A DNA stretch of 47,542 bases from Roseibacillus sp. (GTDB lineage: Bacteria > Verrucomicrobiota > Verrucomicrobiia > Verrucomicrobiales > Akkermansiaceae). The stretch spans positions 1 to 47,542 of the forward strand of contig JAPKFB010000036.1 in the NCBI GenBank assembly GCA_028821775.1, given 5' to 3'. Position 1 is the stretch's first letter; each line of letters begins with the position of its first letter. Shown here one piece after another: positions 27,745-36,975 of this stretch. A model generated the notes under the pieces. The model made no database searches, was not told the DNA's origin, and was given only the letters and a program-made list of their open reading frames with translations. The translations under genes and the position numbers were made by a program.

Positions 27745-29970
27745 CTAGAGTCGCTGGTAAAGTTCCCGAATGCGAGCGAGATTGATGCCCTCGGGTTCGT
27801 GATCGAGAATCCATTCGAGGTCCGGCTTGGCATGGTCGGGTTGGCCGGATTGGAGATGGAGCAAGGCGCGATTCAAGCGTTCCTGAGGATTGTCGGGATT
27901 GAGGGTGACAAGGATTTCGACGTAGCTGATTGCATCGACGAAGGCCCGTTCTTCGATCGCAATGGCCTGGAGATTGCGCAGCATGCGGCTGATGATCTGA
28001 GTCGGGTCCGCGATGGGCATTTCCTCCGCGGTCCCGGAAAATCCGGCGGCGAGAATGAGAGCGTTGGCGTCTTCGTGACTCATGGCCACTCCGCCCTCGA
28101 AGGGATCGATGATGATGCGCTCCTTACCATCCTGGTAACAGGTGACGAAGTGCCCGGGAAGTCCCAGTCCGTGCAGCTGAGCGCTCGCCCTGCGGGTCAG
28201 TTCGATGAAGAGGAGCGAGAGGGTGATCGGAATACCTTCGCGATCGTCGATGACTTCGTTCAAGTAGCTGTTAGAGCGGCTGTAGTAGTCCGAACGGCTG
28301 CCGTGAAAACCGTTGTCCTTGAAGAGGTAGTTTCGGACCGCCTCCACTTTTTGCGCGGTGGTGGCATCCTTGGGGAGAGCGCCTGTGATCTCCCCAGCCA
28401 TGCGCTCGATCTCTTGGAGATAAGGAGCCACTTCGATTTCCGGATTGTCGAGCCGGGCGATGAGAAGGGCAGCGCGGAAGAGCTTGTCCTCCTTCTCGCC
28501 CTTGAGGGTCTCGAAAATCTTCTCCGAAATGGCGCGGCGGTGGATGGCTCGAGACTGGGCCTCGAGATCATCGGCCTGAGCCCGCAACTTTTCTGCCTCG
28601 CGGAAGAGAAGGGTGCGAGCGAGGTCGGGGGAGTTACTGAGCTTGGCAAGGGCGTTTTCATGGTTTGGGTCGCGCTTCAATCTTGTGATTTGTCTTTCGA
28701 GGCGTGCGAGCAGTTCCGGGGCCACGAGGTCCTGGGCGAGATTTGCTCCGAGGCGGAAGTTACGGAAGGTGGCCACCGTTTGCCGAAACTTGGCGAGGCC
28801 CACCTTCCCGCCGCGAAGTCCTGCGTCCTCAAGTTCGATCACCTTCTCGCCATTCACAAAGCAAGTCAGCTTCTTCTCTTCCACTCGAACGCGGAGGCGA
28901 TTCCAGTCCCCGGGCCGATAGGCTTCGGTTTTCAATTGCGCAAGGATGTTCCAGCTGAAGACATCCGGACCATCGAAGCGAGTGAGGCGCAATCCGCCGC
29001 CGCTGGGGTAGAAGCCATAGTGTCGATCGCCCCCATCGGAGGCAAAGGCGAGTCCGGCGGCACCCGATTCGTCGTCGAGGATGGCTTCGACGCTCACTTC
29101 GTAGGGTGCTTCGGGAACCTCGCGCTCCGAGAGACAGAGACTGCGCCCGCCGAATCCCACTCCTTGTTGCGTCACCGTGATGCGGCCCGCTCGTTGTTTC
29201 CAGGTCGCCCCCATCACGGTCTTCCATCGCTTGGGATCGAGCCGCCCGATGGTCAGCCACTTTTCCATCGGGACGGTGTTGGGCTTCTCGAGAAGGCGAC
29301 GAAGGGCACCCACCGGGACCGCCCAGCCCAGGTTGTCCGTCACCGCGGACTTCATGGTGAGGAGGCCGTGGACTTGTCCCTCAAGATCGAGCAAGGGGCC
29401 TCCGCTGTTTCCCGGTTCGACTGGGATCGCCACCTGGATCAAGGCGCGGCCAACGTAGTCACGCACCGCGGAGACCACGCCGCGCACGACACTGAACTCA
29501 AGACCGTGGGGCGCGCCCATGGCCACGATCTCCGCTCCTTGGCTGATAGATTTCTCCTCGGCGAGGGGGATCGGTTCCAGTCCCTGGGCATCGATGCGTA
29601 AGACCGCAAGGTCGAGGGTGGCATCCCAGGCATGAATACTGATCACCTTGTGCTCAGTGCCGTCGTCAAAGCGTACCGTGAGGGGGCGGGACTCGCCGAT
29701 CACGTGCGCACAGGTGGCAATCAATCCGTCTTTCGAAACAACAAAGCCGCTTCCGGTTCCGCCTTCGCCGCCGGAGCGGCCACCGTGCGTGATGACCACC
29801 GCAGAGCGGCGGACCTTCGCAGCGAGTTTTTCGACCGTGAAAAGAGCTCTCGAGTTCTTTGCAGGCTCCGCTTTTTGGGGAGCGCTTTTTTTTGCGGGTT
29901 GATCCTCCTCCTGCGCGATCGCGGTCTGGAGCAAAACAGGGAGGAACAGAGACGCAAGGAGACGGCGCAT
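27745..29970 (-). CDS. Exported HtrA-type serine protease fused to a LamG-like and a SirB1/transglutaminase-like domain
   Basis: A signal peptide (MRRLLASLFLPVLLQTAIAQ) precedes a Lys/Pro-rich linker. It is followed by a trypsin-like HtrA domain with the full triad: CAHVIG (H89), ATLDLAVL (D120) and VEPGNSGGPLLDL (S189). No PDZ domain follows. Instead, residues ~245-405 look like a LamG/DUF1080-type jelly roll (SVEAILDDESGAAGLAFASD, YRPGDWNRLRVRVEE, FVNGEKVIELED). Residues ~525-690 form a SirB1-like transglutaminase-core region (DYYSRSNSYLNEVIDDREGI, PITLSLLFIELTRR, LGLPGHFVTCY, IIDPFEGG). The end is a TPR-like pair of helices (AISYVEILVTLNPDNPQERL). The 741 residues read without interruption. 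It presumably cleaves or remodels envelope proteins. It lies 124 bp upstream of glnD on the same strand. Confidence 0.88.
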   Translation of the reverse strand: MRRLLASLFLPVLLQTAIAQEEDQPAKKSAPQKAEPAKNSRALFTVEKLAAKVRRSAVVITHGGRSGGEGGTGSGFVVSKDGLIATCAHVIGESRPLTVRFDDGTEHKVISIHAWDATLDLAVLRIDAQGLEPIPLAEEKSISQGAEIVAMGAPHGLEFSVVRGVVSAVRDYVGRALIQVAIPVEPGNSGGPLLDLEGQVHGLLTMKSAVTDNLGWAVPVGALRRLLEKPNTVPMEKWLTIGRLDPKRWKTVMGATWKQRAGRITVTQQGVGFGGRSLCLSEREVPEAPYEVSVEAILDDESGAAGLAFASDGGDRHYGFYPSGGGLRLTRFDGPDVFSWNILAQLKTEAYRPGDWNRLRVRVEEKKLTCFVNGEKVIELEDAGLRGGKVGLAKFRQTVATFRNFRLGANLAQDLVAPELLARLERQITRLKRDPNHENALAKLSNSPDLARTLLFREAEKLRAQADDLEAQSRAIHRRAISEKIFETLKGEKEDKLFRAALLIARLDNPEIEVAPYLQEIERMAGEITGALPKDATTAQKVEAVRNYLFKDNGFHGSRSDYYSRSNSYLNEVIDDREGIPITLSLLFIELTRRASAQLHGLGLPGHFVTCYQDGKERIIIDPFEGGVAMSHEDANALILAAGFSGTAEEMPIADPTQIISRMLRNLQAIAIEERAFVDAISYVEILVTLNPDNPQERLNRALLHLQSGQPDHAKPDLEWILDHEPEGINLARIRELYQRL

Positions 29971-30055
29971 GGCTTAAGCTAACGCATCGAGCGGGCCCAG
30001 GCTATCGGGAATCATTGTGGAGGCGCTGGAAATGTGCCGGCGGGTGTTCCTGTTG

Positions 30056-31603
30056 TTAACTCCGAAAGCGGTCTTCGTGCGGCGATGAACCGGACTCAAG
30101 GCTCGCCTTTCCATTCGCGGCGAGGTGAGTCAGGCAGTGGTAAACTTCTTCTGGATCGGCGCGCAGAGCGGATGCGAGGGCTTCGGCGGTCTGAGCCTTC
30201 TCGCTCAGGATGTCCTTCACGTCGGCGAGGAGTTCGAGGAAGAGGGTTGCGGCCTTCTTGCCCGCTTCCACGCCCGGTTGGTGGTAGGGGTTGATGTTGA
30301 CCAGGGACGCATAAAAGGAAACGGCGCGCTCGAAGAGGGCGATGAGGGCGCCGATGGTGCGGGGTGTTACTTCTTCGATCGAGATCGTGATTGAGCGGCG
30401 ACCCGATTCGTAGAGAGCTTTGCGGGTCCCGCGGAGAAACCCCTGAAGATAGTCGCCGGCCATGACACCCGGCTCCACCTCGATGGATTCTCCTGCACGC
30501 CCTTGGCGGACTTCGATGAAAGTTGCGAAAAAATTATGGACTCCGTCGCGGAGTTGTTGGACGTAGGCGTGTTGATCGGTGGAGCCCTTGTTGCCGTAGA
30601 CTGCAATGCCCTGGAAGACTTCCTTGCCGTCGAGATCGAGGCGCTTGCCGAGCGATTCCATGATCAGTTGCTGGAGATACTTGGAGAAAAGAGCGAGGGA
30701 GTCCTTGTAGGGAATGACGACCATGTCTTTTTCTCCGCGGCCGTTTCCTTCGTGATGCCATGCGAGGGCGAGTTGCATCGCCGCGTTGGTGCGAATGTTG
30801 GTTTCGCGCGTGTGGGCGTCCATGGTGGATGCGCCCGCGAGGAAGGCGTCGAGATCGATTCCTTGGAGCGCGAGTGGAACGAGTCCGACGGTCGACATGA
30901 TCGAGGTCCGGCCCCCCACCCAGTCCTCCATCGGGAAACTGGTGAGCCAGTCGTTGCTTTCGGAATAGAGATCGAGTTTCGATCCGTGACCGGTGATTGC
31001 GGCCGCGTGTTGTCCAAACTCGAGTCCCGCCGCGGTGTAGGCCGCTTCGGCTTCCAGCATTCCATTGCGAGTTTCAGGAGTGCCGCCGGACTTTGAAATG
31101 ACGAGCACGAGGGTCTTGGAGAGATCCCCGATTTCGGCCAGGGTACGATCGATGCCATCGGGATCCGTGTTGTCGAAGAAATAGGTGGCCATCTGCGCGG
31201 CCGGACGGAGAGCGTCGGAGACAAATTGCGGGCCAAGGGCGGAGCCGCCGATCCCGATCAGGAGAAGCTTCTCAAACTTACCTCCGGCGGGAGGAGAGAT
31301 TTCGCCCGTGTGGATCTTGGCCGCAAAGTCTCGCAGCAGCGCGAGGGCATCCGTGATGGAGGAGCGAATCTCGTCGTTTGGTGCGAGTTCGGGGTTGCGC
31401 AGCCAATAGTGACCGACCATGCGCTCTTCATCCGGGTTGACCACGTTGCCGTCTTCGAGGGCAAGAAGATCGGTGTATGCCTTGGTGACCCGCTCCATCA
31501 TGGTCTCGTAGAAGGTGGACGGGATGTCCATGAGCGAGGTGTCCAGGGAGAAGGTCAGATCCGGGTAGCGGAGCAAATGTGCGGAGAAGGTCTCGAAGGA
31601 CAT
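30056..31603 (-). CDS. pgi: Glucose-6-phosphate isomerase
   Basis: Interconverts glucose-6-phosphate and fructose-6-phosphate in the cytoplasm. Conserved blocks are [54 protein letters not shown] (sugar-phosphate binding), [37 protein letters not shown] with the catalytic Glu/His region, and [14 protein letters not shown] with the catalytic Lys. The C-terminal extension ([20 protein letters not shown]) resembles a small helical add-on present in several PVC and cyanobacterial isomerases. The length of 515 agrees with those shorter forms. ATG 31603 ([16 protein letters not shown]) looks right. Apt lies 113 bp upstream on the same strand. Confidence 0.96.
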   Translation of the reverse strand: MSFETFSAHLLRYPDLTFSLDTSLMDIPSTFYETMMERVTKAYTDLLALEDGNVVNPDEERMVGHYWLRNPELAPNDEIRSSITDALALLRDFAAKIHTGEISPPAGGKFEKLLLIGIGGSALGPQFVSDALRPAAQMATYFFDNTDPDGIDRTLAEIGDLSKTLVLVISKSGGTPETRNGMLEAEAAYTAAGLEFGQHAAAITGHGSKLDLYSESNDWLTSFPMEDWVGGRTSIMSTVGLVPLALQGIDLDAFLAGASTMDAHTRETNIRTNAAMQLALAWHHEGNGRGEKDMVVIPYKDSLALFSKYLQQLIMESLGKRLDLDGKEVFQGIAVYGNKGSTDQHAYVQQLRDGVHNFFATFIEVRQGRAGESIEVEPGVMAGDYLQGFLRGTRKALYESGRRSITISIEEVTPRTIGALIALFERAVSFYASLVNINPYHQPGVEAGKKAATLFLELLADVKDILSEKAQTAEALASALRADPEEVYHCLTHLAANGKASLESGSSPHEDRFRS

Positions 31604-31716
31604 GAAAGAGTGCTAGGTAGGTGGAAAGGCTGGCGTAGTGCCAACCATCGCGGATGGATGTGGCTATGGATACCGACATTCACCCGGCGGGAACAGATAT
31701 CCTCGAGCGGGAATTG

Positions 31717-32241
31717 TTAATAACTGATGATTGAAGAAATCTCGTGTTCGCCGAGTTTTTGGCGGCCCTCGAGGAAGGCGAGTTCGATGAGGAAGGAAAC
31801 GGAGACGATTTCAGCCTTCAGTTGATCGAGTAAGCGCACGGCCGCGGCGGCGGTGCCACCGGTAGCAAGGAGGTCGTCGACCAAGAGGATTTTCTCGCCG
31901 GGATGAACGGCGTCCTGGTGGATCTCGACCGCCGCTTCGCCGTACTCGAGGGTGTAGCTCGCTTCCCGTGTTTTCCAGGGAAGCTTGCCCTTCTTTCTGA
32001 TGGGGACGAAGCCTGCCTTGAGACGATCGGCCACGGCGGCTGCGAAGATAAACCCACGCGCATCAATCCCGACCACTTTGTCGATGTGTGATCCGCGGGC
32101 GGTTTCGGCGAGGAGGCGAATGGAGGTCTGGAAGAGATCGCCGTTGCCCAGGATGGGGGTGATGTCCTTGAAGACGATTCCGGGTTTGGGAAAGTCGGGG
32201 ACATCGCGGACTGCGGAACGGAGCGCATTTGCGTCAGGCAT
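31717..32241 (-). CDS. apt: Adenine phosphoribosyltransferase
   Basis: Apt salvages adenine with PRPP to AMP. The 174-residue product begins ALRSAVRDVPDFPKPGIVFK and DITPIL, the family's N-terminal hood. It continues with VVGIDARGFIFAAAVADRL and the flexible-loop region FVPIRKKGKLPWKT. The PRPP motif is ILLVDDLLATGGTAAAAV, followed by VSVSFLIELAFLEGRQKL. It is complete and of normal length. It ends 113 bp before pgi on the same strand and may be transcribed with it. Confidence 0.96.
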   Translation of the reverse strand: MPDANALRSAVRDVPDFPKPGIVFKDITPILGNGDLFQTSIRLLAETARGSHIDKVVGIDARGFIFAAAVADRLKAGFVPIRKKGKLPWKTREASYTLEYGEAAVEIHQDAVHPGEKILLVDDLLATGGTAAAAVRLLDQLKAEIVSVSFLIELAFLEGRQKLGEHEISSIISY

Positions 32242-32378
32242 GGAGGCAGTTAGCGCGAAGGAGGGCTTCGAATCAACGCGAATGGAATGGAAGCCCGAAA
32301 TACGTCTCGATTGAGATGGGAGGCGCTTGGCGCACCTGATCGTGAACTCCAGGCAATCAGGTGGGGGCGGTGCAATGG

Positions 32379-32528
32379 TTACTCCTTTCGCGCAGGGTCG
32401 GGATTGTCCTTCAGGACTCCGGACCCTCGGAGCTCTTTCTTCAAGGCCGCCAACTCGGTTTTGTTCGCCTGAGATTGAATCAAGGCGACTAACCCGAAGA
32501 TCATGCCGATGATACCAAATGCTTCCAT
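32379..32528 (-). CDS. 49-residue membrane peptide (small protein)
   Basis: ATG 32528 opens MEAFGIIGMIFGLVALIQSQ, one N-terminal transmembrane helix. A short charged helix (ANKTELAALKKELRGSGVL) and a polar tail (KDNPDPARKE) follow. This layout, a single membrane span starting near M-E-x-F-G-I-I-G followed by an L..L...L..SGVL helix, recurs in short bacterial proteins I have seen without known function. It is independent of the longer frame upstream, which shows no protein sense. It lies 137 bp upstream of apt on the same strand. The 226 bp up to the divergent heme operon hold no other gene, but include an AT-rich ATATTATTC. Confidence 0.6.
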   Translation of the reverse strand: MEAFGIIGMIFGLVALIQSQANKTELAALKKELRGSGVLKDNPDPARKE

Positions 32529-32754
32529 GCCTTGAGCATCGGCAAGTGGGTCCGAGGAGTCAGATACAAATTGAGAGCAGATAATAGAGCCGATTGGGCG
32601 GGAAGAGGAGGGCGAGGGCCCTGTTCCAGTGGCTCCGAAAACGAGCGGGAGGCCTCTCCCAAGCGGTGATTCCACGTCTTTCATATTATTCGAGCTTCGC
32701 TTTCCGGGCGCGGTTTCGCTTGCATGAACGGGGGGTGGAGAGCATGGAAGGGCC

Positions 32755-33519
32755 ATGGCGCAATGGCTGTTAGTATCGGCAACAGTGCTCGTCGTGCTCG
32801 GCGGGGTGCTGGGGTTGCAGGCGGTGCGGGTTGGACACCGCAGCCGCTGGACGCTGGTGTGCATGCTGGGGGCCTTCCTCTGCCAACTGGGAGTGCTCTG
32901 GGTCCGGGGTGAATTGCGGGGCAAATGTCCGCTCGGTGACTACGGAGAAATCCTTGCCTTCCTGGCCTGGTCCCTGGTCTTGTTTTACCTTGTGGTGGGA
33001 TCGACCTACCGGCTCTCGCTGCTGGGAATGTTCACCGCGCCGGTGGTGGTGATCTTCCAGGTGTTCGCGCTCGCGCCGGGAATGCTGGAATCCGCGCCGG
33101 AGAAGGTTCATCAGGTGGATGCCTGGGGGGAAACGCATGCGGCCTTTTCGGTCCTTTCATACGGCTCCTTCGCGCTGGGATCGGTGGCCGCCTTGATGTT
33201 CCTGGTCTTGAACAAGAAACTCAAGGATCACGAGTTTGGCTCGGGGCTCTTCAAGAGCCTGCCTCCCGTGCGCTCGTTGGTGGATTCGGTGGTGCGTCTG
33301 ACCGTGCTCGGGACCGGCATTCTCACGGTCGGGATCTTCGCCGCCTTCATGATGGAGCGCAACGACAGCTGGGCTCACTTGCTGGCGGCCGTGGGGACCT
33401 GGGGTGCCTACCTCGTGGTCCTGGTCCTGCACTTTTGGAGGGGGATCACGCCGCGTCGTTTATCGATCAGCGTGATGAGTGTGTTCGTTCTCTCCCTGCT
33501 CGTGTTTGCCTTTGTGTAA
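32755..33519 (+). CDS. HemX/CcsA-like membrane protein, first gene of the heme operon
   Basis: The 254-residue product has seven or eight hydrophobic helices. The pattern fits the CcsA/CcmC/HemX superfamily: CPLGDYGEILAFLAWSLVLF in the middle, the conserved His in WGETHAAFSVLSYGSFALGS, and the helix after it followed by LKDHEFGSGLFKSLPPVRSL. The tryptophan-rich WWD heme-handling motif and the DPKE block of true CcsA are not present, which points to HemX. HemX lowers HemA levels in Bacillus; cytochrome c assembly remains an alternative role. ATG 32755. Its TAA overlaps the hemA ATG as TAATG, indicating coupled translation. The operon's promoter should be in 32529-32754. Confidence 0.85.
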   Translation: MAQWLLVSATVLVVLGGVLGLQAVRVGHRSRWTLVCMLGAFLCQLGVLWVRGELRGKCPLGDYGEILAFLAWSLVLFYLVVGSTYRLSLLGMFTAPVVVIFQVFALAPGMLESAPEKVHQVDAWGETHAAFSVLSYGSFALGSVAALMFLVLNKKLKDHEFGSGLFKSLPPVRSLVDSVVRLTVLGTGILTVGIFAAFMMERNDSWAHLLAAVGTWGAYLVVLVLHFWRGITPRRLSISVMSVFVLSLLVFAFV

Positions 33520-34520
33520 TGGACATCGTTTGCGTTGGGATCAATCACCATACCGCGCCCGTGGAGGTGCGGGAGCGCTTTGCTGTGTCTGAGGGGAAGT
33601 TGGGCGAAGAGTCTGTCCGAATTCGTGAGTTGGAAGGGATCGAGGAAGGGGTGGTGCTCTCGACGTGCAATCGCACGGAATACTATGCCGCCGCCGAGGA
33701 CTGCCGGACCGCGCGAGAACAATTGCGAATGTTTTTGCAGACTCATGCCGGGGATGAACTGCATGCCGAGCACCTGTATGAGATCGAGCGGATCGAAGCC
33801 GCGCGTCACGTGTGCCGGGTGGTCTCGGGGCTCGATTCGATGGTCTTGGGAGAAACCGAGATCTTTGGCCAGGTGAAGAAGGCCTATCAGGCCGCTTTGG
33901 AAAGCGGCAGCACCTCGCGCACCTTGAACAAGCTCTTTCAAAAGGCCTTCGGGGTCGGGAAGAAAGTACGCACCCACACCGGAATCCAGGAAGGGCAAAC
34001 CTCGGTCGGAAGTGTGGCAGTCGATCTCGCCGAGAAAATCTTTGGGCACCTGCGGAATAGTCGCGTGATGGTGATCGGGGCCGGCGAGATGAGTCGCACG
34101 ACTGCACAGAGTCTGCTCTCGCGGGGAGCGAGGAGCATCTTTGTGACCAACCGCTCGTTCGATCGGGCCGAGGAGTTGGCCAAAGAACTCGGCGGCCAGG
34201 CGGTGCGCTTTGACGACTGGGAGGGGGTGCTCAAGGAGGTGGACGTGGTGATTTCCTCAACCGGGGCCCCGCACGCGGTGATGGATCGTTCGCATGTGGA
34301 GGCCGTGCGGCGGAAGAGGCGCTACCGCCCCCTGTTCCTGATCGATATTGCAGTGCCCCGAGACATCGATCCTGCGGTGGGGGAGATCGAGGAAGTCTAC
34401 CTTTATGACATCGACGCCCTCCAGGAGATTGCGGCCGATGCGAAGGGCCGGCGCTCGGAACAAATTGCAGTTTGTGAGAGGATCATTGACCAGGAGCTCG
34501 CCAAGAGTGGATTGTTTTGA
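33519..34520 (+). CDS. hemA: Glutamyl-tRNA reductase HemA, lacking the C-terminal dimerisation domain
   Basis: HemA reduces glutamyl-tRNA(Glu) to glutamate semialdehyde, the first committed step of C5 tetrapyrrole synthesis. The catalytic domain has GINHHTAPVEVRERFAV and VVLSTCNRTEYY with the nucleophile Cys50. SGLDSMVLGETEIFGQVKKA follows. The NADPH domain has VMVIGAGEMSRTTAQSLLSR, FVTNRSFDRAEELAKELGG, LIDIAVPRDIDPAV and YLYDIDALQEIA. The protein then ends at RIIDQELAKSGLF, 333 residues, where most GluTRs continue for ~80 residues of helical dimerisation domain. No displaced remainder is seen, because hemC starts at once. ATG 33519 overlaps the upstream stop; the longer frame upstream is a shadow of the hemX-like gene. 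Confidence 0.95.
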   Translation: MDIVCVGINHHTAPVEVRERFAVSEGKLGEESVRIRELEGIEEGVVLSTCNRTEYYAAAEDCRTAREQLRMFLQTHAGDELHAEHLYEIERIEAARHVCRVVSGLDSMVLGETEIFGQVKKAYQAALESGSTSRTLNKLFQKAFGVGKKVRTHTGIQEGQTSVGSVAVDLAEKIFGHLRNSRVMVIGAGEMSRTTAQSLLSRGARSIFVTNRSFDRAEELAKELGGQAVRFDDWEGVLKEVDVVISSTGAPHAVMDRSHVEAVRRKRRYRPLFLIDIAVPRDIDPAVGEIEEVYLYDIDALQEIAADAKGRRSEQIAVCERIIDQELAKSGLF

Positions 34521-35476
34521 CCGTGAGCGCTGAGCAAAGAAAGATCGTGTTGGGAACGCGGGGCAGTGCGCTCGCTCTCGCGCAGGCTGAGATGACGGAG
34601 AGGGCGCTGCGGGAGGCCCATCCCGCACTGGAGATCGTGCGCAAGATCATCAAGACCACGGGTGATCGACGCATCGATGTTCCCCTCAGCGAGGTGGCGC
34701 AGGCGGAGGGCCATCTCGACAAGGGCGTTTTCATCAAGGAGCTCGAACTGGCCTTGGAGGGAGGCGAGATCGACTTGGCGGTACACAGCCTGAAGGATAT
34801 GCCGAGCGCGCTCGAGGAGGGCTTTGCGATTGGGGCGGTACTTCCGCGAGCTCCGATTTCCGATGTCCTCATTACAAAAGGGGGAGGCGGATTGAAGGGC
34901 TTGCCGGAAGGCGCCACGGTGGCGACAAGCTCGGTGCGGCGGCAGAGGATTTTGCAGTGGTTGCGCCCTGATTTGAAGGTCGCGGACATCCGTGGCAACG
35001 TGCCGACAAGAATCAGAAAGCTCCACGCCAGCGAGTTGAGTGCCATTTTGCTGGCAGAAGCGGGCCTGGTGAGGCTGGGATTGTTGGAGGAGGGAGTGGT
35101 GATCAGCGAGGGCAGATCTGCTCCGGCCGAAGTCTTGTGCCCCGAAGAGTTTCTTCCCGCCGCGGGTCAGGGGGCGGTGGCGCTTGAGATTCGGGCCGGT
35201 GATGAGGGCCTGGCCGGATTGCTGGAGGCCTTGAATGACCAGGAGACCCTCGAAGCGGTGACCTTGGAGCGGAAGTTCCTGGAGTTGCTGGGAGCGGGAT
35301 GCGATACGCCCGTCGGGGTGCTCAGCCGGGTCAAAAAAGAAACCCTTGCGATGCGAGTCCTGGTCTTTGAAGACGGGGAGGAGGATCCCTTGGGGGCCGA
35401 GGCGGAAGGTCCGCGTGGCGAGCCCGAGACCTTGGCGCAGCAGTTGGTGGAGAATCTTTTGCGAAGAACATCATGA
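34517..35476 (+). CDS. hemC: Porphobilinogen deaminase (hydroxymethylbilane synthase) HemC
   Basis: HemC polymerises four porphobilinogens into hydroxymethylbilane. Motifs are IVLGTRGSALALAQAEM, LSEVAQAEGHLDKGVFIKEL, DLAVHSLKDMPSALEEGFAI, VATSSVRRQRIL, DIRGNVPTRIRKL, FLPAAGQGAVALEIRAGDE, and the dipyrromethane-cofactor cysteine in LGAGCDTPVGVLS. It is complete at 317-319 residues. The start is either TTG 34517, overlapping the hemA TGA as TTGA, or GTG 34523; I list the first because neighbouring junctions overlap in the same way. Its own TGA overlaps the next ATG as ATGA. Confidence 0.96.
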   Translation: MTVSAEQRKIVLGTRGSALALAQAEMTERALREAHPALEIVRKIIKTTGDRRIDVPLSEVAQAEGHLDKGVFIKELELALEGGEIDLAVHSLKDMPSALEEGFAIGAVLPRAPISDVLITKGGGGLKGLPEGATVATSSVRRQRILQWLRPDLKVADIRGNVPTRIRKLHASELSAILLAEAGLVRLGLLEEGVVISEGRSAPAEVLCPEEFLPAAGQGAVALEIRAGDEGLAGLLEALNDQETLEAVTLERKFLELLGAGCDTPVGVLSRVKKETLAMRVLVFEDGEEDPLGAEAEGPRGEPETLAQQLVENLLRRTS

Positions 35477-36975
35477 CAGGAAAGTGTTACCTTGTGGGCG
35501 CCGGCCCCGGAGATCCCGGATTGATCACCGTGAAGGGGCGGGAGTGTCTCGAGAAGGCAGATGTGCTGATCTACGATGCGTTGAGCAGCGGGGTGTTTTT
35601 GCGCTGGGTCCCGGAGGGCTGTGAGAAAATCTACGCAGGCAAGCGTGCCAAGGAGCACGCCATCCCGCAGGAGGGAATCAATGCGCTGATCGTGGAGAAG
35701 GCGCAGGAGGGCAAGATCGTGGTGCGTCTGAAGGGCGGGGATCCCATGATTTTTGGTCGGGGTGGCGAAGAGGCCGCCGAATTGGCCGAGGCCGGAGTGC
35801 CCTTTGAAATTGTGCCCGGGATTTCCTCGGCGATCGGCGGGGCGGCCTATGCCGGGATACCGGTCACCCATCGCGATCACTGCTCGCAGCTCACTCTCTT
35901 CACCGGTCACGAAGACCCGACCAAGGACGAGACGAGCCTCGACTACAGAAAGCTGGCGGAAGCGGACGGGACCAAGGTGTTCCTGATGGGCGTATCGCGC
36001 CTGCCCGACATCACGGCCGCCTTGATGGAACACGGAGCGGATAAAGAGACACCGATTGCCTTGGTTCGTTGGGCCACAACGGGACGGCAGTGGACGATCG
36101 AGGGGACGCTGGAAACGATTGCCACGCTCGTGGAGAAGAAGGGATTCACCTCCCCGGCGGTGGCAGTGATCGGTAACGTGGTCAAGGAGCGGGCCAAGAT
36201 CAATTGGTTCGAGAAGCGCCCCTTGTTCGGTAAGCGCATCGTGGTGACGCGGACGCGGGAGCAAGCGGGGGAACTGAGCGCGCGGTTGCTGGAACTCGGG
36301 GCGGATGTTGTCGAGTTGCCAACGATCAGGGTGGACCCTCCGGTGTATCCTGATGAGTTTGCGCAGCTCGTGGCGGACGTCCACACCTACGATTGGGTTG
36401 TCTTTACCAGTCCGAATGGAGTGGAGAAGTTTTTCGAAGCCTTCTATTCGGCCTACAGTGATGCGCGGAGTTTTGGAAAGCCGCGCATTGCGGCGATCGG
36501 ACCGAGCACCGCGAAGAAGATTGCGGAGTATCGATTCACGACGGACCTCCTTCCGGAAAAGTTCGTGGCCGAGGGATTGGTCAAGGCCTTCAAGAAGGAA
36601 CATATCGAAAGCCAAACCGTGCTGTGGGTGAAGGCGGAGGAGACCCGCGACGTGATCTTTGATGAGCTTATGAAACAGGGTGCCATTGTTGACAAATGCA
36701 TTGCCTATCGCACCGTGCCGGAAACCGACGATCCAACCGGGGCGGTGGAACTCCTCAAGGAGGAGGGCGCTGAGGTGGTGACCTTTACCAGTGCCTCGAC
36801 GGTGGAAAATTTTTTCAAGCTCGGGCTTACCTGGCCTGATGGTTGTCAGGCTGCCAGCATCGGACCAGTGACGAGCAAGGCCTTGCGCGCGGCGGGACAG
36901 GAGCCGGTGATCGAGGCTGCGCGCAGTGACATCGAAAGCTTGGTAAAGGCGATTCGGAAGGCTTGTGGGGGATAA
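35473..36975 (+). CDS. Fused uroporphyrinogen-III methyltransferase (CobA) - uroporphyrinogen-III synthase (HemD)
   Basis: Residues 1-~250 form SUMT/CobA, which methylates uroporphyrinogen III twice to precorrin-2: YLVGAGPGDPGLITVKG, VLIYDALSS, VRLKGGDPMIFGRGGEEA, VPGISSAIGGAAYAGIPVTH, KVFLMGVSRL and VAVIGNVV. Residues ~257-500 form HemD, which cyclises hydroxymethylbilane: LFGKRIVVTRTREQAGELSA, YDWVVFTSPNGVEKFFEAF, IAAIGPSTAKKIAEY, EVVTFTSASTVENFF and ASIGPVTSKALRAAGQEP. This fusion is known from PVC and Clostridia-type genomes. It places the siroheme/cobalamin branch enzyme on the same chain as the enzyme that makes its substrate. ATG 35473 overlaps the hemC stop. It is the last intact gene of the operon; the VanZ/LamG relic follows at once. 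Confidence 0.96.
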   Translation: MTGKCYLVGAGPGDPGLITVKGRECLEKADVLIYDALSSGVFLRWVPEGCEKIYAGKRAKEHAIPQEGINALIVEKAQEGKIVVRLKGGDPMIFGRGGEEAAELAEAGVPFEIVPGISSAIGGAAYAGIPVTHRDHCSQLTLFTGHEDPTKDETSLDYRKLAEADGTKVFLMGVSRLPDITAALMEHGADKETPIALVRWATTGRQWTIEGTLETIATLVEKKGFTSPAVAVIGNVVKERAKINWFEKRPLFGKRIVVTRTREQAGELSARLLELGADVVELPTIRVDPPVYPDEFAQLVADVHTYDWVVFTSPNGVEKFFEAFYSAYSDARSFGKPRIAAIGPSTAKKIAEYRFTTDLLPEKFVAEGLVKAFKKEHIESQTVLWVKAEETRDVIFDELMKQGAIVDKCIAYRTVPETDDPTGAVELLKEEGAEVVTFTSASTVENFFKLGLTWPDGCQAASIGPVTSKALRAAGQEPVIEAARSDIESLVKAIRKACGG

